Below are positions 1 to 12,500 of a stretch of 64,000 nt of DNA, one piece after another. Position 1 is the first letter of the stretch, and the number at the start of each line of letters is the position of its first letter. This stretch comes from Ciona intestinalis (Eukaryota > Chordata > Ascidiacea > Phlebobranchia > Cionidae). The notes below the pieces were generated by a model. It ran no database searches, was not told where the DNA came from, and was given only the letters and a program-made list of their open reading frames with translations. The position numbers and the translations under genes were made by a program. The stretch spans positions 35,654-99,653 of the forward strand of contig NW_004191362.1 in assembly GCF_000224145.3 (NCBI RefSeq), in the 5' to 3' direction.

Positions 1-5
1 CTTAC

Positions 6-3000
6 CTGTGGTCAACTTGGAAGTATGTTGTGTTCAATCCAGGATTATACTTAAGTATTCTATACTGAGGTGGTCTCATGTTTTCCTCAATATAACTTGA
101 CCCTGCAGCACCACCTAGAGGATCTGAGATGATATTTATGACATCATAATCGTTATAGTTTGCCTCATTAACATCTAGGTCTTGTTCAGTGCTGTTACCA
201 CCTGCACCACCTCGGTTGAGGAAGGTACCTCCATAGGAATATCGGTATCTGGAAAAATTATGTGTTTTTTAATAATGCATATACAATATGCAGGGCCTAA
301 TTTATGTATAGATTTTTATGAATGTATAGAACTTTTTATAAATTAGGACAGAGTTGGCCTACTACCTACCCTTTTTTATGATGTGTATAGAATATGCATA
401 AACATATTTTAAATGTGTATCTTAAATTCACATAAGTAAATAAACCAAGTAAAGTTAAACATAAACCAGACAGTAGACAAACTCTGGTCTAACCTACAGA
501 GAGCTCAAAAATTCGTAAACCCAATTTTAATATGACATATTGCAAAATTATAGTTGTAAAATTTTGATTTAGTTAAAAACATCCTAATTAAGCTTGTATT
601 CACTCAGGCTTGAATACACGTAGACCAGCTTTAAACAACTAATGAACAAACATCCTGGAAAGATTGTTTAAAACACGGTAAATTAAATTAAATTACACAT
701 ATGTGTTTTACATTAACAGGTTAAATACATTACTTACTCGCAATGGATGGCTATCCTTCCACCAGCTCCTCCACCACCATTATGTGAACCACCTCTGCCA
801 CCTCGTACATCAATCACACCATGGCCTACATATTAAACAATGATAAAAACCTCTAAGCCACACTGGCGATATATTTCAATGTTGCAATTTTGGAAGTTCA
901 TTCCATTAATAATTCAAAAAATCATGAATTATCGAAAAAATATCGAATCTCTACCACCTAACCCACACTGCAGATTTACCTTTAAATTACAAAATTCCCG
1001 CAGCAACAGTTTGTAAATAGAAGGACGGCCTTTATTGGCCAATAGCCGTTGCATGAAAGTTAGCAGAAAATTTTTTTTAAATTACCTATTAAAAATATAT
1101 TTTTCGAAAATTAAGTTTCTGTCAGAGTCAAGCATTTTCATAAAAACTTTCCAGATAGGTTGTTGTAGAATTACACTGCTTGTAATGTCTACAAATTCTC
1201 AATACTTTGATATCTTTGTAATCACAATCGAAAATTAGATTTCCATCACTTTACCTGTCATGTTAAATGTCTTGATAACAACCGAACCACCGGATCCACC
1301 ACCGGAGTTTGATCCTGTGCCATCATATCCTCTTAATGCCATCCATCCATCTAATTCAATAAGTTTCCCAACATTCCAACACAGCAAGCCACCTCCACTA
1401 CCACCAACTCCAGTGATAGAACCTCCACTTGTTCCGTTACCTGGAAAAAATCTTATTTGAAAATAGAAACAGAAAATATGTGTAAAAAATCTATGCAACA
1501 AAAACATTTCAATCAAGGAAAGATCAAAGGTAAATGAAGTATTAAATTAATCAAAGTTATAACACAAGTGTTCTATTGGGCACCATGTGTGATGGCTTAC
1601 TACTTACCAAGTATGTAACTTTGTAGGCATTTTTTTATAAATTTATTGAACACATTGTACAAATTATTTTTCTAAAGCAAATTTTCCCATTTTTAAATTC
1701 TTTTTAACTTTTTATTTTTTTGCACCAAATATAAAACATAAGGTGAACCACATACCTCCACCACTACCAGGTAACACAGGGTGGAATATAGAGTCGTATG
1801 TAGGGGGGAGGTTGTCTCGGTACATCCCACCACCCTGTCCACCATGACTGGCACCCAATCCTATACCTGAATATAAACAAATAAACGTGTGAAAAATATA
1901 GCTAAAATATATAATGCGAAAAATAGATGATGTATATAGAGTAAAAAATTAACAGAAAAACCTTAGTTATAATGCAGGTGTCTTGTGCACCTTGATGTGT
2001 CTATGATAAGAATTATAGATATATATGAAAGAATCATTACAATTTAAATGATTTACTTTATCACCTATGTATCATGCATGGCAGGGCAATGTATGGTGAT
2101 AACAGGTGTGCTACTATTCCACACCGTATTTAGAAGCTATATTCACATGAAGTATTGTGTATGTAGTTTTGTTGGTGATTGTTTTCTGTATGGCTGACCA
2201 TTCGGACAACCCATTAGTGACCACTGGGTTGGAGCAATTACCAATATGTGTTTTGCCCAAGGACACATGGCTACAAGCATATACAGGAAACTTATATATC
2301 CTATAGTTAAATATGAACACAAAGCACACAGAAACCTCATATAAAATTATAAGCATTACCATTAACAGTGAACCCTCCCCCTACACCTTCCATAGCTGAG
2401 TGACCACGTCCGTCCAAATGAAAGATCCCGCCACTCTCGACGCGTGCATGGGAGCAAATGATTTCACCGATGTTCATGTATAGTTGTCCACCGTATTTCA
2501 CCTGGAGAAAATTGTTTGAATATGCATTTTGTATTACGTGTTACATAAATGAATAACAGTTTTACTTTGATACAAATGCAGTGTCAAAATGTTTTACTTA
2601 TAAGCTTTTGGTAAAACAGAAAGCGAAAATATTGACTAAAAAAGTCTGAGTTTTTGCCCAAAACTAGAGTAAACATAGTTAGTTACAACCGAATAATTAA
2701 TACATGATCCATTTTGCAAAAAAGAGATTTTTCTAATTAGTATAACAATATGTATATAATGCAACAGTGAGTACCTTAACATCTGTACTGCTTATCAACA
2801 GAAGTCTGTGTATCTTTGTAAATTCCACGGTTCCATCAGTTTTAACGTGGAACCAACTGAAGGAGAAGTTGCCAGGTTTGGTCATGTGTTCTGTATCGTA
2901 AACCACGTGAGTTGAATTTGTGGCATCGAGTAAGAGTGCGGTGTTGGCTGACGAGTGGAACTCCACGTCACCTCCCCTTGACACATAAAGTTTATGCACC

Positions 3001-3576
3001 CCACTGATACGACCGGCTAAGATGCTGCGTGTGCCTTCCAAATGAGTCTGCTCAACAATATATAAGTTGTTATTTAATTATGGAAGTTACTCGAATAATA
3101 ATATCATTTATTAAATATTTTATTGTAAGTGTGATTTAAGGGCGCCCACAATGGTATTAGAATCAACACAAGTACTAACCATTGTGCTGTTACACTGATT
3201 GTAGTCTTTAACACTAGAGCTGTATTTAATCAATCGTCTGTTCGGGTAAAATTATTTCTGATCCTATGTAGACAAATAGACCTACATACTATTTCCACTA
3301 TTTTAGGATAGACTAAAAATTTCTAAACCAAACTGTTTACAACACTGCTGTATTTTAATGACTTGCCTCCTGTGGTAAGATTATTTCTGATCCAGCTTCA
3401 ATGAAGAAACTGCAAGGTGCTATCGTCCATGTCCAGTTAGATGGGATGTATTCAACAAACAATCGCTGACCTCCATACAAGTGTAGCAAGCCGGTTCTAT
3501 CACCATAGAAGAGATGGATCTCAACAGTGACGTGTATATCAAGTTCTGATGATGTCCCGTTGGCATGAGTGCCGTT
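6..3576 (-). CDS. Repeat unit U19, continuing past the left edge
   Basis: Seven exons: 3367-3576, 2775-3047, 2360-2501, 1756-1866, 1255-1440, 738-825, 6-248. Head: FYGDRTGLLHLYGGQRLFVE, GSEIILPQE joined by a GC donor to THLEGTRSILAGRISGV, LYVSRGGDVEFHSSANTALL, MNIGEIICSHARVESGGIFH. Glycine-rich half: GASHGGQGGGMYRDN, LPPTYDSIFHPVLPGSGGG, GKLIELDGWMALRGYDGTG, NSGGGSGGSVVIKTFNMTG, GVIDVRGGRGGSHNGGGGAG and GRIAIHCE. Exon 6-248 gives RGGAGGNSTEQDLDVNEANY and EENMRPPQYRILKYNPGLN, like the U18 linker, so at least one more unit should follow below base 1. Confidence 0.83.
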
Positions 3577-6500
3577 CTATAAAAGGTTTACAACACAAAT
3601 AAGATATACAAGCTAAAGCTGCAACAAAGCTTCCCTAACTCTGTACCCTTTGGTAATGATGTGAACATCTAATCACTTAGCCACAGCAAGGGTACTATTT
3701 TAGGAGTTATAATTTAGGTTTCAGAAAAGTTAATATTTACCGCCTTGTGCATTTCCGAATCAGGATGGTAAAATATAAGCCTTGCATATCCAGTGAGCTC
3801 AGCTTCATCAAACTCATAATAGAAGGTGTTTTCCTCCATGATAACTGTTGCAGGTGGTACGTCATTGCCTTCATTATCAGCATGTATGTATGTATGGTCA
3901 ACTTTGAGGTAGGTCTGGTTCTTGCTCGGGTTATATTTAAGCTCCCTGTATTGAGGTGGCCGCATATTCTCTTCTTTGTAAGTTGTACCTGGGAAATATT
4001 TTCTAAATTAACAATTGATCTAAAATTTACGTTCTGTTTCTAAGGTAATGTAACTTTTACAAACAAATTATAACAAACTTATAGTGGCAACCTTATAATG
4101 TTATATTTAAGCAGAGAAAATCAGCTGCTTTAGTTATAGTAGGACAGGACACCTTTAGCACATAATGTCCAAATATTCTGATAGTGTTTTAAACGATTAA
4201 CACAGTTTATCGGGAATCCAGAAATACAGTTTTATGTTTCTTTGAATGTTTTTTGTTTACTACCAAATCGGACGAGAAAACAGAATGAAAAGATGTCCCA
4301 TCTTTCCCCACCCTATTATATGTTAAACAAGCTATTCCATTTTTCATAATAGATTAACAGACATAATTGGTGTAATACCTGCAGCAGCTGCAAGTAACAA
4401 TGAACTAGAACCTCCCAATCCACCAGCGTTAATAAACTTCCCACCATACTGATATCTCCATCTACATTTCACTGCAATCCTTCCACCAGCACCACCATAA
4501 CCACTACCGGAACCACCAAGGCCACCTCGGACGTTGATCTCACCTGGTGGGGAAATTAGTTATAAAGTTACATACTTGTAATAATTCAAGAGTTTATGAA
4601 GAGATATAGAAAAAAAACCTTGTTAATGGGTTTGAAACAATGTTGATATAAATAATGAGACATTATGCATAGTGTATCTCTGAAAGTACAATGTTATAAG
4701 GTATATAAAAGACCAAATATGTGCGCAATAAAACACAAGCGTTATAACTCCCAAGCTACTAAAATAATGAATTTACTTCTTTATACATACCATGTCCAGT
4801 TATATTGGTTGTTTCAATCAATATGGATCCACCAGAACCCCCACCAGCATTAGGACCCAATGCATTGCCACCACTTGCTCGAAGTATTCCGTTCAATTCT
4901 AACAACTTCCCAACTTTCCAATGTAAATATCCGCCACCTGGTCCACCCTTTACTGTGCCTGGGTGTATCGATATATTAATTAGAATTAAATTTGACTGTA
5001 ATGGGTTAAACGCCTACATGGGTTTTGTAAAATAGTCATTAAAAATAAATAAAAATTTTCAAATACAGTTTTATTCAGAGTCGTCAAACATTAAGTGGTG
5101 AATGCAATATACTTTGGCTCTGCATGTTTGTATAAACACCTAACAGCAGGGTAAAATCTGTTTCACGTTTAAGTACTGGAAAACTTAAACATATATGATG
5201 TCACACATACTTAAAACATTGACTTGACATATCATCTCAGGCACCTTTAACAATATGCCTATATCTACATTACTACAGATCTTGTAACTTGTGTATGAGA
5301 TGGATGAGATTAAAAATAAACGTACCTGCGTTACCACCTCCACTACCCAGTTGGGTTGGTGTATATATAGAATCATAAGCAGCCCCACCAAAGTTAGGAG
5401 ATGGTCCACCACCTTGTCCACCATGTCCACCACCACTACCTGTATTAGATGATGTTGTCCTACCAGCTCCAACCCCAAGCTCTGCAGCATGCCCAGAGTT
5501 GTCCATGTACAGTAAACCTAATAATACATACCAAAAAAAAGAGAAATAATGACAAACGAAATTAATTGTTCTTTAAAAATTTTTAATCTATAGTTTAACC
5601 CTTATAGAAGAAGACAACCATACTGCAGTTTTTGGATAAAAACACGAGAGATTAAATTTAAAAATTGTCTGACATCATCTTGATGTAGTTTATCGTTTTG
5701 TTGTTAATTTTCTTTTTTCTTTGTTCTATTTAACTTGATTTTTGCTTTCGAATTAAACACAATTGTGAGCATATTATGTTTACCTAACAAACAAGCTGCA
5801 ATATTTCCAACATACCTTCACTTTCAAGAACACCATACCCAGAATCCACTACAGCATGATACACAAACATCTCAGCTTGGTATTGAACTTTAACCAAGCC
5901 AGCACTGATCTTCACAGCTTTGTTAATCTTCTGGAATTCAGCTCTACCATTACGCATAATGATGATGCTCGAGAATCCAAACTCCCCAGGATTGGTGACA
6001 TGATGCTGGAAACGTAGGATGCACGTTGGTATAAGGTTGGAAATTCAAAAACTCAAATTAAAATTTGAAACAGCAAGAGGTCTAGTATATTCTATATGAG
6101 TAAAGTTTGACAATCCTTTAGCTCCTAGTTGGCCCATTACCACAACATTGTATATGCACATTCTATTCTATATGGGTGAGGTCCTACAGTAAGGCACACC
6201 ATGGGACCTGAGATTTAGGCCAGAGTTGGCTCATTACCCCAACATTGTATATGCACATTCTATTCTATATGAGTGAGGTTCTACAGTGAGCTATGCTACA
6301 GAGTCTGGCATTTGGGCAGGAGTTGGTCAATTACTTGACACCCAGACTGCCACAACTATTTAGAGACAACTGTATTGAAGCAAGGACTGAACATCAAACC
6401 ATGCATTATGTATGGCTGACAATTGTGACAACCCATTACAATGGTGGCTTTAAACTAGGTATAACTACAAAGGTCTTCACACAACCTTACCTTTGTCCCA

Positions 6501-9500
6501 CTTTCAATGAGCGCGGTTTGTGCTGTAGATAAGAACACAACATCGCCCCCTAGTGCAACTGAGAGATCCTCAACCCCAACCAACATTCCTTCGATCCATG
6601 AACGAGTGCCGAGTAATCGAGAGCGACTTGGCATTATTAGCTCGGCACCGACGTCAACTCTGTTGTCATAATGGGACTTGTTATGTCACAATAAATTATT
6701 GACTGTAATTTATTTATTTACAAAATAAATAAACCAAAGCGGTCGTTAAACGTGCATCCAAACTTGAAGTTATAAAGCTGATCATTCATATTTGCTAAAC
6801 ATCAGACCTTAGACACTTAAATTAAAACATTTTCAGGTTTGAGTTATAAACACTCTTATAGGCCTCTTTTAAGCTTAAAACTGCTGGTTCAAAACATTCA
6901 CAAACCTGAAACTGCAAGGTGCATTGGTTTCATTGCTTGGATTTTGAAGATATTCAACAAACAGCTGTTGCTCCCTTCTAATGTGGATCTTGCCAGTTTG
7001 GTCGCCCAAGAACTTGTGCACGATTACTACTGTGGTGTTACTGCAAACGAATTGTATATTTTTATGAAAAAAATCCATATGGTAATGATGTTAGCTCTGG
7101 CCTACATTCCAGAGAACCTGAGGTAATGTATTGTACAGCCTTACCCATATGGAATAGACTGTGCATATACAGTTTCGGGATAATGAGCCAACCATGGCTT
7201 AAACCCAAGATCCCACGGTGTGCCTCATTGTAGGTCTGTAGGACCTCACCCATATAGAATAAAATGTGCATATTCAATGTTGGGTTAATGGGCCAACTCG
7301 AAAAGTCGTAGCCAAGGAATTATGAGTAAAGACATCACCCATACAGAATTGAACAAGATACCATTTAACAAAGTTACCTCAATACTTCAGCATTGGGTTC
7401 TCCATCCCTTGTTGGATGGAAGAATCGAATATTTGCGTGTCTTGTTATTCTTGCTTCATCAAACTCATATTCCAACCCAGGTTTACCATCTTCTTCCATG
7501 CTACCACCTTGTACAATGGTGTAGATCCACGGTATCAGGTACCTGAATGTTTCAAGACATAAAATGTCATGTGTGAAGCGATAAAATAAATAATTTTTCA
7601 AAAATATTTTTGTACAAACGGTTAAAAAGAGTATTACTACATAGTAAATATATAACTTAATTCCTTCTTCCTTTTCAGATAGAGAATTTGGACAACTGAG
7701 TAGTGAAAACTGGGTTGGTGCAATTACCGTTAAGTGCGTGTTGTCTAAAGGACTAATATGCCCACAATGTTAGCAGCATCATTTAACTCGTATAGCTAAC
7801 ACTGAACTATTGTGGTATAGTGCAAGCCTATAGTACTTAATTATTTGATTTTGTTTGAAAGAGATGATAAAAGGGATAATGTTGTGATAATCTAAGGTTT
7901 CTATCAACCCACCTATCTGAATGTATAGCAGCATGTATATCTTCACCATCAACCTTAAGTAAAGTATGAGCTGCATACACATGAGGTACAGATGCTCCAA
8001 GGTGGGTGTATTTAATCTTTGAATATTGTGGGCCACGAGCGGTTTCTTCAACATATACGGTCCCAGCAGCGCCAGGAACATTACCAACACCCCCCACAGA
8101 ACATAAGTAACCTGGGAATACATGGTTGTGCTTGTTTATTGATGGTTTATCACAGCAATATGTGTAATGAAAATCAGGTTGATGTAAATACATATTGTTC
8201 TGCTGGTTCATTGGTGTTTTACTATAGTAACAAGTCATAACATGGGTGTTCTTTAACAGCGGTTAAATTTTTTTATATATGGTTAGAATAAATTTATATT
8301 ACCAGGGAAGTCATATTTCCATGCAGCTCTCACAGCAATCCTTCCACCAGCGCCACCATGACCATTTCCAGCACCGTTTCCACCATTGACTCTTACTTCA
8401 CCATGACCTGTTTAAATAATGCGAGCTTATTTATACTTACATGGTGAGGCAACTTTAAATGTTTTCCATAGGATTTACAAAGCCTAATTTAAAGATTATT
8501 TTGTTTATACAGCGCTCGCTTATATGAGACATATATACTTTGGTCAGTTTCAATACAAACATGGCAACCAATTTGTAAGATATAATTTCCTCTCAAACGT
8601 CTTAATTTAAACTGTAAAAAGGAACATCTCTGGAAAGATTCAAAAATAGAAAAGGGCATAATTAAGTTTTAAAGAATTCCAAAAACATTTTATGGATAGG
8701 TACTTCTATATGCATGAAGTAAACACATAACCAGTCCTCTTATTAAGTAACTGACCACTAAAGTTGAGCGTCCTAATCATCACTGAACCACCACTTCCAC
8801 CACCAGCATTTCCTCCATTACCAGAGGAACCAGAAACATCAATCAAACCATCCACGTAGAAACTCTCAGCGTTTATCCATCTAAGGACTCCACCACCATA
8901 ACCACCATTGCCCTGTTTAATAAAGTTGAATTAATGTAAATTAATTTCTTATGTAAAACCGAAATTATGAAAACATTAAGCTTCTTACCGACTGAAAGCT
9001 GGAAACAGTCTTATTTATATTTAAAAAATATAATTACAATTATGTGCTTACAGTAATTATCTTACCCTACACTATTATCTGCGTTATTTTAAGTAAAATA
9101 TACAATTATCCTAAAACATATAAAATAAAACTACATATAATAACAATAAACAAAACAAACATAAAAAAGCCCTTACATTTCCATTACCACCTCCACTACC
9201 AAGATGAGTTGGTGTATATAGTGATCCATACGAATCACCTCCTTTCACATCAACCTTCAATGAACCACCATATCCACCATGGCCGGCTCCAAGACTGTGA
9301 AGTAAGAAGTTCATTGTTAAATATGTTTAATAAGTTTAAACGGAGCAGTGTTTATGAGTGTTAAATAGAGCAGTGGTTCTTAAATTGGGATAAAGCAGTT
9401 TTATAGGTAAGAAACTTTAAGCCTCTTAACCCTTTGGGATAAGATTTTTGCAAATTATTATTTTGACCGACTGCCCTATATTGCTCAATATTACATATTT

Positions 9501-12500
9501 GTTCTATACCAAGGTTTAGTAAACTTTTTAAATGCTATGATACTGTTTTAACCGTTATACTGGTACATAATTTATTATTCTTTTGAACAACACTAACCTT
9601 AACAGGAAAGTTGGAAGAGGGAAATATATAAAAAAATCCAATTTCATATATTATGTGATAAAAAAACAAATTAAAACAACTCACCCAACACCATTAACAG
9701 TTCTACCACCCCCAAGACCTTGCTCCGGTGCGTTTCCAGTTCCGTCCATCAACAAGTTACCTTGACTTTCAATATCCACATGTTGACTTAGTATGCTACC
9801 TCTGTTCATCATTAGTTTGGATTGGTAGTTCAGTTGAAGTTTACCAACTACCACACTCAAGTTGCCGGTGTCTTCTTGTATAAAGACTTTGGAATATCTG
9901 AGAGAAGATATAAGTAAATAAGCGTAATGCACCAACCCTCTCCCAGCCCCTGACAATATGGTCTACATGTATGCTGGGATAATGGACATGATCTGATAAC
10001 ATTTAGCTTTTAAATGTTGGTGAGTCAATTTTCAAGTAAATATTGGGTTGCATTCTGCTTGCCACTATCTTTAACTTACCAATTGGAAATTTAAGCTATT
10101 TGCAAAACGCCCAATTGGATTTAGAGACCTTTTGTTTTAAGATCTATAACCCATATACCATATATCTTTTACATATATGCAACATACCTGTGTATTTCAA
10201 TCAAAGCAAATGAGAGATTCCCAGGTTGTGTTACTTCCACAGTTTCATGGTTTTCAACTTTACCAGTTCTATGGAAATATTATTTTACTCAAACATTAAT
10301 CAAAGATAACATGGATGCCAGAACTAAAACAATAATCTTATAAAATATTTCAAATGAAAACTAAATACTAACATAGCACAAAGAGGAGATGGTAATGTTT
10401 TGCGTTTCTTGTGTTGTGTATTAAGGTTTTATCAAAACTGAGTTTAATATGAGAGGTTATGCTTATAAGAGTACCTCACTCATAACCAATATGCGTGTTG
10501 CTTAAGTTTGAATAGCTACATAATAAAGGAATATAGGAAACTGCCTCATAAATCACACAAGCATAATTTAACATATGTTATAAAGCGTTGTACATATACA
10601 AATATACCAGACCTGAATACAAGGTCAACTATGTTAACTAAACCACCTTGCAGAAGATGTGAAAGTTGAAATGGCTCCGTTAGCAAGTTGTATATGAGTT
10701 GCACCAGATAATATTCCTTCAACTGTAGTACCACTACCCAGGAATAATGTTCGGGGTGGGAGAACTAATTCAGCATTGACATCAATCTAGAAATGTACAG
10801 AATATTATTAGAGAGCGTAACTTTGTGAAAAAAGACATCAATATGTTTAGCAGATTATTCACTTATTTATCTTTATGCGGTAGGGCAACTACTGACTGGT
10901 CATCATCAAATATAAAGCTTTGTTAAAAATTAGGGTTTTGTGCAATGCTGCCAATTTCCATAGTCGATAAAAAAGTGAGAAGAATTAAGGGTTTTGCCCA
11001 AGAATACATACACACATAATGATAGCAGCATTGAGCTTTGAATCTGGTACCCTCTGGTTACTAGAGCCTATAAACAATTATGTAGGTAAATATTAAGCAT
11101 ATATACAACATACAAACCTTATAAGCCACGGGAGCAACAGTATATCCATACAATGCACCAGTTTGATCAGCGTGAAGGGCTTGGTTTTCTTGCAAATGAA
11201 CAAGACCTGTTCGATCGCCCAAAAACCTGTTTAATAGTGAAGTTGGATAAATATAACTTGTTTATCCTGCTTGATGTCTCATCGTTATGGTCAGGCCAGT
11301 TCTACCAGAGCTATATTTTGTTAATGAAACTTTAGATAAATATCAGTTTAGTATCAGTTCATATGTATCAGCTTACTTATGAATTGTAACAGAAGTGTCT
11401 TGCCCTTCGAATACCACCCGTGTGCCGTTGAATATCTGTAGCTCTGTTATTTCAACTGATGTAATGTTATCTTCAAGCATCAGAACCGTAGCTGAGGTGG
11501 AGTTGACATCATGGTTATCAATACGAAGGTTGCCATAGAAGCCACCACTTTGATCTGAAGGTATCTGGATAATAAAATAACATAAATTCTAGTTGTGGGA
11601 TGCAAAGATTAGAAAAAATGCAACAAAAAGATAGGATATAACGAAAAAGCGACAATAAATTAGCAGCAAAGCGAGATAGTAAATAGCTCTATTAAAAGTT
11701 GAACGCATAAGAATATAATGTGTGTGTACGCCGTCAATGCTGATAATTGAACTTACCTGTCTTCCGTCGTAGTTTTCAATGTTTTGTCCAATATTAAATA
11801 CAGTTCCACTTCCACCATTCTTAGTTGCATCATTCCCTCTTCCACCAATTGCACTGAAAGGTAATATAGATGTTAGCAAGGCTACAATGAATGGAAAGGT
11901 AACTACAAATGAACGGGCATGTTATAACGAATACGTATAAGAAATGTGCATGTAAAGCACAAAGAAATTTGAGAAAGTCAGAGCAACTGTTAAACACATA
12001 TGTGCCAAATATCAGGTCCACAAATGATTTTTTATTAAAATTTAAGTAGACATTCGTTACTTGCTAACTTTGCAGTGAAGGACCCTGAGTTTTTAATGAA
12101 AAAAATGATTTCAATCATCAGTAAATTAAAGATTCTTACTTTAGGATTCCAGTAAACCTCGAAGACACACTTGAATGAACAGAAACTCGACCACCAGAAC
12201 CACCACCACCGTGTCCATGACCATTACCACCGTTTGCTGTTATGTACCCATGCCCAGTAATAGAGCCTGGTAATAAAAAAATGTTTAAACAAGTGCTAAT
12301 ATTAAACATAAATTTGTAACATGGCTTTTTGGTATATTACAAATGCATTGTTTATTGAAAGAAGATGCGTAGATCATTCAGATTTAACCTCTACAACAAA
12401 GTTTAGTTTAGTATTAGTAGACTAGTTTAAAGTAATTAGTAGACTAGTTTAAAGCTGAAAACATGATAGAAACCCCTTACCTGTTGTTATGAGAACAGAT

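Noticed and set aside
1035..1238. Plus-strand open frame of 67 codons.
   Set aside because: It lies in an AT-rich intron, has no family resemblance, and shows no splice or promoter signals I can support.
3747..4043. Plus-strand open frame of 98 codons.
   Set aside because: It is antisense to exon 3741-3988, which has strong family similarity on the minus strand.
5185..5490. Minus-strand frame with LVVDMVDKVVDHLL-type sequence.
   Set aside because: It is a shifted frame of the glycine-rich exon 5326-5517 (GGGHGGQGGG).
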